Source: Micromonospora terminaliae (lineage in GTDB: Bacteria; Actinomycetota; Actinomycetes; Mycobacteriales; Micromonosporaceae). From it: a stretch of 64,000 nt of DNA. Shown here piece by piece: positions 9,414 through 16,282 of the stretch; the stretch's first letter is position 1, and the number at the start of each line of letters is the position of its first letter. The notes beneath the pieces are model-generated. The model made no database searches, had not been told where the DNA came from, and was given only the letters and a program-made list of their open reading frames with translations. The stretch spans positions 3,348,001 to 3,412,000 of the forward strand of contig NZ_CP045309.1 in the NCBI RefSeq assembly GCF_009671205.1, given 5' to 3'. Both the position numbers and the translations under genes were made by a program.

Positions 9414-9428
9414 CGCAAGCATCGCCGA

Positions 9429-9442
9429 TGGGAGCGCTTCCA
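9429..9442. promoter_or_regulatory. CebR-type operator 2
   Basis: TGGGAGCGCTTCCA matches 13 of 14 positions of the CebR palindrome. Its centre is 111 bp from operator 1. It could control the divergent GH48 promoter, the forward promoter at 9386-9413, or both through looping. Confidence 0.82.
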
Positions 9443-9503
9443 TCGACGGAGATCCACGTAAGAGATCGCCGGGGCCTTGCGCTCCCGGCGCACCAGCCCC
9501 AAG

Positions 9504-9540
9504 GGCTGACGGCGGGCCAGCCCGGACGCCGCCGTCAGCC
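9504..9540. terminator. 11-bp hairpin in the GH48-GH1 intergenic region
   Basis: GGCTGACGGCG (9504-9514) is perfectly complementary to CGCCGTCAGCC (9530-9540) around a 15-base loop. It lies downstream of the forward promoter at 9386-9413 and upstream of the GH1 gene. It could be a terminator or a folded part of a small RNA. Confidence 0.5.
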
Positions 9541-9650
9541 ATCACCCACCGACATGGAGGGAGGTGGAACCAGAGCCACTCGCGTGGCCCGGCTCCCGCG
9601 CGACACGCACGACCGGACGCCAATTCCACTCGTGCGTGTGTGCATCACAG

Positions 9651-9683
9651 GTGGGGACGGGGGTTGCCCTCCCCCGTCCCCAC
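9651..9683 (+). terminator. 13-bp hairpin, likely terminator
   Basis: GTGGGGACGGGGG (9651-9663) pairs perfectly with CCCCCGTCCCCAC (9671-9683) around a 7-base loop. No gene ends here, so it either terminates a non-coding transcript from the CebR-flanked promoter or insulates the GH1 promoter. Confidence 0.6.
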
Positions 9684-9892
9684 ACTAAACCCCCGTTGTC
9701 GACGGGAAAAGAGGCCGACGGGACAGGCGCGACGCGCCGCCCGGACGGCCTCCTTCGCTATCCGCCCCACCCTTCGCCGCTCGCCCCCGCCCCCGAGCGA
9801 CCCCCGCCCACCCCACACCTCCGGCCGCCCGCCGGCTGGGCCGCGCCCCCTGCCGCGACCCGCCCTCGGGACGCGGCCGGCCGCGCCTGGCC

Positions 9893-9911
9893 TATGCTGG
9901 GAGCGCTCCCG
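9893..9911 (+). promoter_or_regulatory. GH1 promoter -10 with overlapping CebR-type operator 3
   Basis: TATGCT at 9893-9898 is a plausible -10 element; no good -35 is visible. TGGGAGCGCTCCCG at 9898-9911 matches the CebR palindrome at 13 of 14 positions. It overlaps the predicted start of transcription, the position expected for repression. The GH1 start codon is 37 bp downstream. Confidence 0.8.
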
Positions 9912-9947
9912 GCCCCAGGGCGGCCAGTCACTCCGAGGAGAACACCC

Positions 9948-11441
9948 ATGTCGCTACTCACCAGACGGCGCCTGCTCCGCCGTGCCGCCCTCTCCGCGAC
10001 CGCCGCCGGCGTGGCTCCGGCCGGGCTGGCCGGCGCCGCCGCGGCCGGGACCGTCGCGTCTGCCGCCGCGGTCGCCGGCTGCGACGACACGCCCGATCCC
10101 CACGGCGACGCGGACCCCGACGGCGCGCTGCGCTTCCCGCCCGGCTTCGGCTGGGGCGCGGCCACCTCGGCGTACCAGATCGAGGGCGCGGCCAAGGAGG
10201 ACGGGCGGGGCGAGTCCGTCTGGGACACCTTCAGCCACACCCCCGGACGCATCCGCAACGGCGACACCGGCGACGTCGCGGCCGACCACTACCACCGGTA
10301 CGCCCAGGACCTCGACCTCATGCGCGACCTCGGCCTGCGCAGCTACCGGTTCTCCATCTCCTGGCCCCGGATCCAGGCCGACGGGTCCGGGCGGCCCAAC
10401 CAGCGCGGCCTGGACTTCTACCGGCGGCTGGTGGACGGGCTGCACGAGCGCGGCATCGCGCCCATGGCCACCCTGTTCCACTGGGACCTGCCCCAGGCGC
10501 TCCAGGACACCGGCGGCTGGGAGAACCGGGACACCGCCGAGCGCTTCGGCGACTACGCCGACGCCGTGTTCCGCGCCCTCGGCGACCAGGTGCCGGTCTG
10601 GCTCACCGTCAACGAGCCGAAGACCGTGGTGCAGAACGGCTACCTCTGGGGGCACCACGCCCCGGGCCGGCAGGACCCGGCGGCGGCGTACCTGGTCGCC
10701 CACCACCTCCAACTGGCCCACGGCCTCGCCGTCCGCGCGCTGCGCGCCACCGGCGGGCCGGGGCGGATCGGCCCGGCGCTCAACCTGCACCCCTGCTACC
10801 CGGCCGACGAGACCGCCGAGGCAGCCGCCGCGACCCGCCTGTACGACGGCTACGAGAACCGGCTCTACCTCGACTCGATCTTCAAGGGCGCGTACCCGGA
10901 GGACGTGCTGGCCGACCTGGGCGCGGAGAGCCGGATGGTCCGCGGCGTGCGCGACGGCGACCTGGAGATCATTTCCAGCCCGGTCGACCTGCTGGCGGTG
11001 CAGTACTACACGCCGATCTACGTCACCGGCCAGGGCGACACGGTCCGCCGCTGGCCGACGTCCGAGGCGGAGTGGCAGCAGATCTACCCCGAGGGGATGT
11101 ACGACATCCTGACCCGGGTCACCCGGGACTACGGCCGGGTGCCGATCACGATCACGGAGAACGGCCTGCCCTGCCCGGACACCCTCGGCGCGGACGGCAC
11201 CGTCGACGACCGGGCCCGCATCGACTTCCTCCGCGACCACTTCGCGGCCGCCCACCGGGCGATCCGGGACGGGGTGCCGCTGGAGAGCTACCACGTCTGG
11301 TCGCTGCTGGACAACTTCGAGTGGGCCGAGGGGTACGAGCAGCGCTGGGGCCTGGTCTACGTCGACTACCCGACCCAGCGGCGGGTGCTCAAGCGCAGCG
11401 CACACTGGTACCGCGACGTGATCCGCCGCAACGGGCTCTGA
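9948..11441 (+). CDS. GH1 beta-glucosidase with Tat-type signal
   Basis: The 497-residue protein is a GH1 enzyme: after FPPGFGWGAATSAYQIEG come the acid/base Glu223 in LTVNEPK and the nucleophile Glu404 in ITITENGLP, with YHVWSLLDNFEW near the end. It hydrolyses beta-glucosides such as cellobiose. The first 45 residues (MSLLTRRRLLRRAALSATAA, then an Ala-rich hydrophobic run ending VAGC) look like a twin-arginine, possibly lipoprotein, signal. That suggests an extracytoplasmic enzyme, unlike the cytoplasmic BglC-type of Streptomyces. ATG 9948 has GAGGAG upstream; a CebR-type operator overlaps the promoter, tying it to the cellulase. Confidence 0.92.
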   Translation: MSLLTRRRLLRRAALSATAAGVAPAGLAGAAAAGTVASAAAVAGCDDTPDPHGDADPDGALRFPPGFGWGAATSAYQIEGAAKEDGRGESVWDTFSHTPGRIRNGDTGDVAADHYHRYAQDLDLMRDLGLRSYRFSISWPRIQADGSGRPNQRGLDFYRRLVDGLHERGIAPMATLFHWDLPQALQDTGGWENRDTAERFGDYADAVFRALGDQVPVWLTVNEPKTVVQNGYLWGHHAPGRQDPAAAYLVAHHLQLAHGLAVRALRATGGPGRIGPALNLHPCYPADETAEAAAATRLYDGYENRLYLDSIFKGAYPEDVLADLGAESRMVRGVRDGDLEIISSPVDLLAVQYYTPIYVTGQGDTVRRWPTSEAEWQQIYPEGMYDILTRVTRDYGRVPITITENGLPCPDTLGADGTVDDRARIDFLRDHFAAAHRAIRDGVPLESYHVWSLLDNFEWAEGYEQRWGLVYVDYPTQRRVLKRSAHWYRDVIRRNGL

Positions 11442-11449
11442 GGCGTACC

Positions 11450-11478
11450 GGCCCGGCCGGCGCGACACCGGCCGGGCC
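11450..11478. terminator. Convergent terminator, 11-bp stem
   Basis: GGCCCGGCCGG (11450-11460) pairs with CCGGCCGGGCC (11468-11478) around CGCGACA. It lies between the converging GH1 and roadblock genes and is placed to serve both. Confidence 0.7.
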
Positions 11479-11486
11479 CTTGCCCC

Positions 11487-11909
11487 TCAGCGGGGCAGCG
11501 CCTGCTGGAGTTCCGCACGCAGCGCCGGGGTGAGCATCTCGCCGGCCTGCTTGGCCAGCCGCGCCATCTCGTAGCCCACCACGCCGATGTCGGCGTCCGC
11601 CCCGGCCAGCGTGGCCAGGATCGAGCCGTCCCGGATCTGCATGACCAGGAAGTAGCCCCGGCCCATCTCCACCACGGTCTGCTTGACGACGTCGCCGTCG
11701 AACATCTGGGCCGCGCCGGCGGTGATGCTCATGAGGCCCGAGGTCACCGCCGCGAGCTTGTCCGCGTGGTCGCGGGGCAGGTGCGCGGAGATCGCCACGA
11801 GCAGCCCGTCGGTGGAGACCACCACCGCGTGCGCCACCCCCGGCACCCGCTCGGCGAACGCGTTCACCAGCCAGCTCAGGTCCCGTGCCTCCTGGCTCAA
11901 CGTCGTCAC
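11487..11909 (-). CDS. Roadblock/LC7 domain protein (CvnB-like)
   Basis: This 140-residue protein matches the roadblock/LC7 family of actinobacterial conservons: [20 protein letters not shown], the strand [13 protein letters not shown], and the C-terminal [17 protein letters not shown]. In conservons this component accompanies a sensor kinase and a Ras-like GTPase and is thought to act on the GTPase or scaffold the complex. The start is GTG at 11909, overlapping the upstream kinase stop by four bases (GTGA), so translation is coupled. The usual DUF742 and GTPase partners do not follow. Confidence 0.9.
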   Translation of the reverse strand: MTTLSQEARDLSWLVNAFAERVPGVAHAVVVSTDGLLVAISAHLPRDHADKLAAVTSGLMSITAGAAQMFDGDVVKQTVVEMGRGYFLVMQIRDGSILATLAGADADIGVVGYEMARLAKQAGEMLTPALRAELQQALPR

Positions 11910-14509
11910 TGTCGTCGTCCCCCTTCATCGCGCGGCAGGTACATCTCGGTGGTCTCCTCGGCCTCCGCCCGCCGTACCCCGCCGTAGTAGCGGGACAGCA
12001 TGCCGCCGACCGCCTCCGGGTCCGGCTCGTGACGTGCCGGCCGGTCCGGGGCCGCGGGCTGGGTGACCGCGGTGAGCTGGGCCATCGGTACGCGTACCGG
12101 CAGGCCTCGTTCGTTGGTGCCTCCGGTGACCGGCGTCGCGGCCGGCGGCGATGTCACACCGAGCACCGCGCCCGACGGCCCCTGGCGGCTGAACCAGCCG
12201 CCGCCCGCCGCTCCGGCGGCCGGGGCGAGCACGTCCTCGGCTCGGCCCGGCACCGGGCGTGGCCTCGGCACGGTCGACCCGGGCGTACGGCGTGCCGCCT
12301 CGGTGGCGGGCGGCGCCCCGCCCAGCGGAAGCCCCGTCAACGGCGACACCGGCAGCTCCGCCGGTGGCGCCGGCGGGCGGCGGCCGGCCACCGGCAGCTC
12401 GGCGGTCGCCGTGGCGAGCGGGCCGGCGCCGGGCGCCAGGCGGGACGCGGCGGCCACCTGGCTGGTCAGCATCCGGGGCGCGGCCGGCTGGTCCAGCCCG
12501 GGCGCGGGCGCCGGGGCCAGCAGCTCGGCCGGGATCACGATCCGGGCCACCACGCCGTCCTGGCCGCCCCGCAGCCGCACCCGCACGCCGTGCCGGGCGC
12601 CCAGGTGGCTCACCACGAACAGGCCCATCCGCTCGGACGCGGCCACGTCGGCCGCCGGCGGCTCGGCCAGCACCTCGTTCGCCTCGGCCAGCGCGGCCGG
12701 GCTCATCCCGAGCCCCTGGTCGACGATCTCCACGAACGCGCCCCGGCCGTCCGCCCCGGCGACGACCCGCACCACGGTGTCCGGCCGGGAGAAGGCGGTG
12801 GCGTTCTCCAGCAGCTCGGCGAAGAGGTGCACCAGGTCGCCCACCGCGTGCCCGACGACGTGCAGGTCGGACCGGGAGTCGTGGCGGACCCGCTGGTACT
12901 GCTCGATCTCGGCGCTCGCCGCGAGCAGCACCGCGCCGAGGCCGACCGGCCGGTTCCACCGCCGGCTGGACTCGGTGCCCGCGAGCACCAGCAGGCTCTC
13001 GTCGTTGCGGCGCATCCGAGCGGCGAGGTGGTCGAGCTTGAACAGGTTCTCCAGCTGGTCCGGGTCGCTCTCCTCGCGTTCCAGCTCGTCGAGGAGTTCG
13101 AGCTGCCGCTCGACCAGCACCTGGCTGCGTCGCGCCAGGTTGACGAACATGGCGTTGACGTTGCGCCGCATCATCGCCTGCTCGACCGCGACGTCGACGG
13201 CACTGCGGTGCACCGCCACGAACGCCTCGGCCAGCTCGCCGATCTCGTCCTGCGAGTCGACCACCGCGGGAGGCACGTCGATGGTGCCCACCGGGCGGTC
13301 GACCGCCCGCAGCCGGTCCAGGGTGTGCGGCAGCTCCACCTGCGCGATGCGCAGCGCCTGGCCGCGCAGCTGCCGCATCGACCGGGCCACCGACCGGCCG
13401 ACCAGCAGCGAGATGAGCACGGCCACCAGGAGCACGCCGACGATGCCGCCGGCCACCAGCAGGGTGTCCCGCAGTTGCCGGGCGCTGGCGTCGTCGGCCT
13501 GGCGTACGGCGTCATCGAGGACGGCGGACTCCAGCTGGCGGAACAGCTCCTGCCGCTGCTCGCTGGCCGCCCACCACTGCGTCGCGGGCAGCACCGCCGG
13601 CTCGGCGGTCCCGCTGGGCAGGGTCTGCTCCTCCAGCCGGGCGGCGGAGATGAACGCCGGGTCCACCGAGGTCTCGTCGTAGCGGCGGACCTGGTCGGCC
13701 GTCGCGGCGACCCGGAACGCGCCCACCGCGGTGAGCTGCTGGGCGCGCAGGTCGGTCAGGTTGACCTGGTCGTCTACCTCGTACCGGCCGGCCCGGGCGG
13801 CGGCGTAGAGCTCGGCCCGGATCCGGGAGGACAGCTCCTTGACCCGGGAGAGCTGCACGTACCGCAGCACCGCGTTGGTCAGCGCCCGCTGGTCGTCGCC
13901 GGGCGACGGCTCGGCCAGCAGGTTGAGCAGGGCGGCGATGGCCCGGTGGTAGTTGCTCAGCACGGTGTCGCTGGACAGCACCGCCGGTGGCACGGCGGCG
14001 CGGATGTAGACGACCTGGTCGTACGCCTCCAGCACCTCCGAGTAGGCCACCCGCCAGGCGGCGTCGGCGTCGGCGAGGGGCTCGGCCGCGGCGCGCAGGT
14101 CGCTCATCGCCCGGTCGGAGGCGTCCTGGAGCGGCTTGAGCGCGGCGACCGCCGCGTCCCGGTCGGCGCCGCTGCCGGCCCTGCGCAGTGCCGCCAGCTC
14201 GCCGGCGGAGCGGTCCCGCTCCTGCTGGAGCCGGTCCACCGCGGTGCTGATCTGCCGGCCGATGCCGACCTGCTGGGCGAAGTCGCTCAGCGCGGTGGTC
14301 TGCCCGACCAGCCCCCGGGTCTGCACCCCGGCGAGCACGAGGAACGCCACCGAGGGCAGCACGAGCACGGTCGCGAGTTTCGTGCCCATCCGCCAGTCCC
14401 GCAGCCGGAAGCGCGAGCGCCGCCGCCGGTGCGGTGTCACCCGGTCGTCGGACGGGCTCCGGCGCGGCTGCGGCACGGCATCGCGAGCCGGGTCGGGACC
14501 TGCGCCCAC
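11906..14509 (-). CDS. Nitrate/nitrite-sensor type histidine kinase (CvnA-like)
   Basis: The roughly 867-residue membrane kinase has a first helix ([16 protein letters not shown]), an extracellular all-helical NIT-like sensor region with [15 protein letters not shown], a second helix ([20 protein letters not shown]), a HAMP segment, and a dimerisation region [20 protein letters not shown]. The ATPase domain follows, with [14 protein letters not shown] (N box) and VDQGLGMS plus [14 protein letters not shown] (G boxes). The 190-residue C-terminal tail is Pro/Ala-rich and disordered. I chose GTG 14509 because GAGGAGGAG lies just upstream; ATG 14566 is the alternative. It is co-translated with the roadblock gene. 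Confidence 0.88.
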   Translation of the reverse strand: MGAGPDPARDAVPQPRRSPSDDRVTPHRRRRSRFRLRDWRMGTKLATVLVLPSVAFLVLAGVQTRGLVGQTTALSDFAQQVGIGRQISTAVDRLQQERDRSAGELAALRRAGSGADRDAAVAALKPLQDASDRAMSDLRAAAEPLADADAAWRVAYSEVLEAYDQVVYIRAAVPPAVLSSDTVLSNYHRAIAALLNLLAEPSPGDDQRALTNAVLRYVQLSRVKELSSRIRAELYAAARAGRYEVDDQVNLTDLRAQQLTAVGAFRVAATADQVRRYDETSVDPAFISAARLEEQTLPSGTAEPAVLPATQWWAASEQRQELFRQLESAVLDDAVRQADDASARQLRDTLLVAGGIVGVLLVAVLISLLVGRSVARSMRQLRGQALRIAQVELPHTLDRLRAVDRPVGTIDVPPAVVDSQDEIGELAEAFVAVHRSAVDVAVEQAMMRRNVNAMFVNLARRSQVLVERQLELLDELEREESDPDQLENLFKLDHLAARMRRNDESLLVLAGTESSRRWNRPVGLGAVLLAASAEIEQYQRVRHDSRSDLHVVGHAVGDLVHLFAELLENATAFSRPDTVVRVVAGADGRGAFVEIVDQGLGMSPAALAEANEVLAEPPAADVAASERMGLFVVSHLGARHGVRVRLRGGQDGVVARIVIPAELLAPAPAPGLDQPAAPRMLTSQVAAASRLAPGAGPLATATAELPVAGRRPPAPPAELPVSPLTGLPLGGAPPATEAARRTPGSTVPRPRPVPGRAEDVLAPAAGAAGGGWFSRQGPSGAVLGVTSPPAATPVTGGTNERGLPVRVPMAQLTAVTQPAAPDRPARHEPDPEAVGGMLSRYYGGVRRAEAEETTEMYLPRDEGGRRQ

Positions 14510-14618
14510 ACTCTCCTCCTCGGTCCCCCTCGGCTCCACCGGGACGGGGAGCGGAAGTCCATCCAACCAGGCCGGCGGGCGGTGTCAAACGGACCGGCCA
14601 GCGGCACGAGCAGGAAGG

Positions 14619-16022
14619 TCAGCGCGGGGGGCGGGCGGCTACGGTGTTCGGCTCGTCCCGGTCGTCCGTCCGGACGATGCCGCCCACGTGCGCCGCCTCC
14701 GCGATGCGGCCGAGCGCCACCAGCGCGGCCCCGGTCGCCCCGATCTCCGGGTTGCGCTGGTGCCGCACCGGACGCGGGGCCAGCGCGTCGACGAAGGCGG
14801 CCCGCCACCAGGCCGAGGCGGCCATCGCGCCGCCGCCGAGCACCACCTCGGCCGGCCGGCCCACCCCGGCCTCGAGCAGGGCCAGGTCCCGGGCGATCAG
14901 CCCGCACATCCCGGTCATCAGGACGGCGAGGATGTCGACGGCCGTGGTGCCGAAGCTCAGGCCGCGCAGCTCCCCGGAGCCGGCCGGGGTGACCCCGGGC
15001 GGCCGGTCCCCGCCCAGCCGCGGGTTGGCCCGCAGGGTCGGGTGCGCGCCGGCCCGGGCGAGCGCCGCCTCCAACTCGGCGCCGGAGGGCAGCCGCAGCT
15101 CCCGGGCGGCCCAGGCGAACAGGTTCCCGCCGCTGGAGTACGCGGCGCCGGTCACCACGTGCTCGTGGTCCACCCGGTAGCGCCAGAGCTCTTCGGGCAG
15201 CGGCGGCAGCTCCGCGCCGGCCGGCACGGCCTGGAGCAGGCGTACCGCGGCGGAGGTGCCGACGGTGACCGCGGCGCGGGACGGGTCGACGCAGCCGGAG
15301 CCCACGTTCGACGCCGCGCCGTCGCCGACCGGGGCGGCCCAGCGGGCGTCGGCGAGCTGCGGCCAGCGCTGGGCGTGCTCGACACGGAGCCGGCCGCGCC
15401 ACCGCTGGGGGGCCAGCGCCGGCAGGTCCTCGGGGCGGACGCCGGCCAGCTCGCACGCCTCGGGATCCCACTCCAGCAGGCGCAGGTCGAGCAGCCCGGT
15501 GCCGGAGGCCATCGACACGGACATCGGCGCGTCGTCGAGCAGCACGCCGAGGGCGTACTCGACGAGCCCGCCGAAGCGGGCGACCGGGGTGCCGCAGTGC
15601 TCCCGCAGCCAGGGCAGCCGCATCGTCCAGTAGCAGCGGTGCCACCAGGCGCCGGTGCGCTCGTGGAAGGCGTCCGGATCGACCGGCGCGGCGGCGCCGG
15701 GTAGGGCCTCCGGCCGGGTGTCCATCCACGTGAGGACCGGGCCGAGCGGTGCGCCGTCGGCGCTCAGCGGCAGCACCGAGTGCCACTGCGCCGAGGTGGC
15801 GACCAGCTCGACGTCGCGCAGGTGCCCGCCGGCGGCCAGCTCGTCCAGGCACTCCATGAGGCAGGCCAGGTAGCCGGGGCCGTCCAGGACGCCGCTGCCG
15901 TCGTCCCCGGTCACCAGGTGCACCTTCCTGCGGGCCAGCGCGCCGGGGCGCGGAACGGCGTCCGCATCCAGCACGAGACCGCGCACCGAGGAGGTGCCCA
16001 GGTCCAGAGCGAGAATGTCCAT
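14619..16022 (-). CDS. FGGY-family carbohydrate kinase
   Basis: The 467-residue protein opens with MDILALDLGTSSVRGLVLDA, the phosphate-1 motif of FGGY kinases. It has TSAQWHSVLPL with ALTWMDTR-like sequence (VLTWMDTRPEA) in the substrate half. The C-terminal half has AAVTVGTSAAVRLL, GGNLFAWAARELRLPSG and AEVVLGGGAMAASAWW, the adenosine motif. It phosphorylates a sugar or polyol with ATP; the pattern is closest to gluconokinase/xylulokinase-like members, but the substrate is not certain. It stands alone, transcribed away from the trpEG leader. Confidence 0.85.
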   Translation of the reverse strand: MDILALDLGTSSVRGLVLDADAVPRPGALARRKVHLVTGDDGSGVLDGPGYLACLMECLDELAAGGHLRDVELVATSAQWHSVLPLSADGAPLGPVLTWMDTRPEALPGAAAPVDPDAFHERTGAWWHRCYWTMRLPWLREHCGTPVARFGGLVEYALGVLLDDAPMSVSMASGTGLLDLRLLEWDPEACELAGVRPEDLPALAPQRWRGRLRVEHAQRWPQLADARWAAPVGDGAASNVGSGCVDPSRAAVTVGTSAAVRLLQAVPAGAELPPLPEELWRYRVDHEHVVTGAAYSSGGNLFAWAARELRLPSGAELEAALARAGAHPTLRANPRLGGDRPPGVTPAGSGELRGLSFGTTAVDILAVLMTGMCGLIARDLALLEAGVGRPAEVVLGGGAMAASAWWRAAFVDALAPRPVRHQRNPEIGATGAALVALGRIAEAAHVGGIVRTDDRDEPNTVAARPPR

Positions 16023-16113
16023 CGCGGGTCAACCTACCCGCCGGGACCGGCGGCGAAGCCAAGATCCGCGGGGCCGGCGCTGCGATCGGGTTCCGCGGCA
16101 CGGCCCGCTCGCG

Positions 16114-16119
16114 TACAGT
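16114..16119 (+). promoter_or_regulatory. Putative -10 element of trpL-trpEG
   Basis: TACAGT at 16114-16119 lies eight bases before the leader-peptide ATG (16127). A transcript from it would start within a base or two of that ATG, giving a nearly leaderless leader peptide. The -35 region is poorly conserved (TTCCGC at 17-bp spacing). Confidence 0.45.
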
Positions 16120-16126
16120 GATCGCC

Positions 16127-16186
16127 ATGCCCGCGCACCTGACCTGCTGGTGGCCCGCCGACCCGGCGGCCCACCCCCGCGCGTAG
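16127..16186 (+). CDS. trpL: trp leader peptide (19 aa) with tandem Trp codons
   Basis: The short frame encodes MPAHLTCWWPADPAAHPRA. Two adjacent TGG codons (16148-16153) sit in the 5' arm of a hairpin. The sequence resembles Streptomyces trp leader peptides, which have tandem Trp followed by a HPAAH-like end. Three mutually exclusive pairings follow: 16149-16160 with 16164-16175 (11 of 12 pairs), 16165-16171 with 16199-16205 (antiterminator), and 16197-16205 with 16212-16220 (terminator). This is ribosome-mediated attenuation: a ribosome stalled at Trp codons favours the antiterminator. Confidence 0.88.
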   Translation: MPAHLTCWWPADPAAHPRA

Positions 16187-16196
16187 CTTTCCCCAC

Positions 16197-16220
16197 GCGG
16201 CCGCCCGACGAGGCGGCCGC
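16197..16220 (+). terminator. trp attenuator terminator hairpin
   Basis: GCGGCCGCC (16197-16205) pairs perfectly with GGCGGCCGC (16212-16220) around CGACGA, followed by CGGTCTCTCC. Its 5' arm can instead pair with 16165-16171 within the leader-peptide gene, so termination depends on where the ribosome stands. Confidence 0.8.
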
Positions 16221-16282
16221 CGGTCTCTCCCCGGCACCCCGGGTCGCCCCGCCGGCGGCCTCCGGCCCACCGAGGAGACCGC

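Larger units (their letters stand above)
9107..9947. other. Regulatory intergenic region between GH48 and GH1 genes (841 bp)
   Basis: No convincing gene is visible here. The region contains the GH48 5' leader (9107-9317), three CebR-type palindromes (9318, 9429, 9898), a good forward promoter (9386-9413), two strong hairpins (9504-9540 and 9651-9683), and a Pro/Arg-biased stretch (9690-9890) before the GH1 promoter. A 45-codon open frame from ATG 9551 ends at the second hairpin, but its composition is not protein-like. Confidence 0.6.

Noticed and set aside
9551..9688. 45-codon open frame after the GH48 promoter region
   Set aside because: Composition follows the local GC pattern, it ends in a hairpin, and no homologous-looking features are seen; kept only as part of a possible non-coding RNA.
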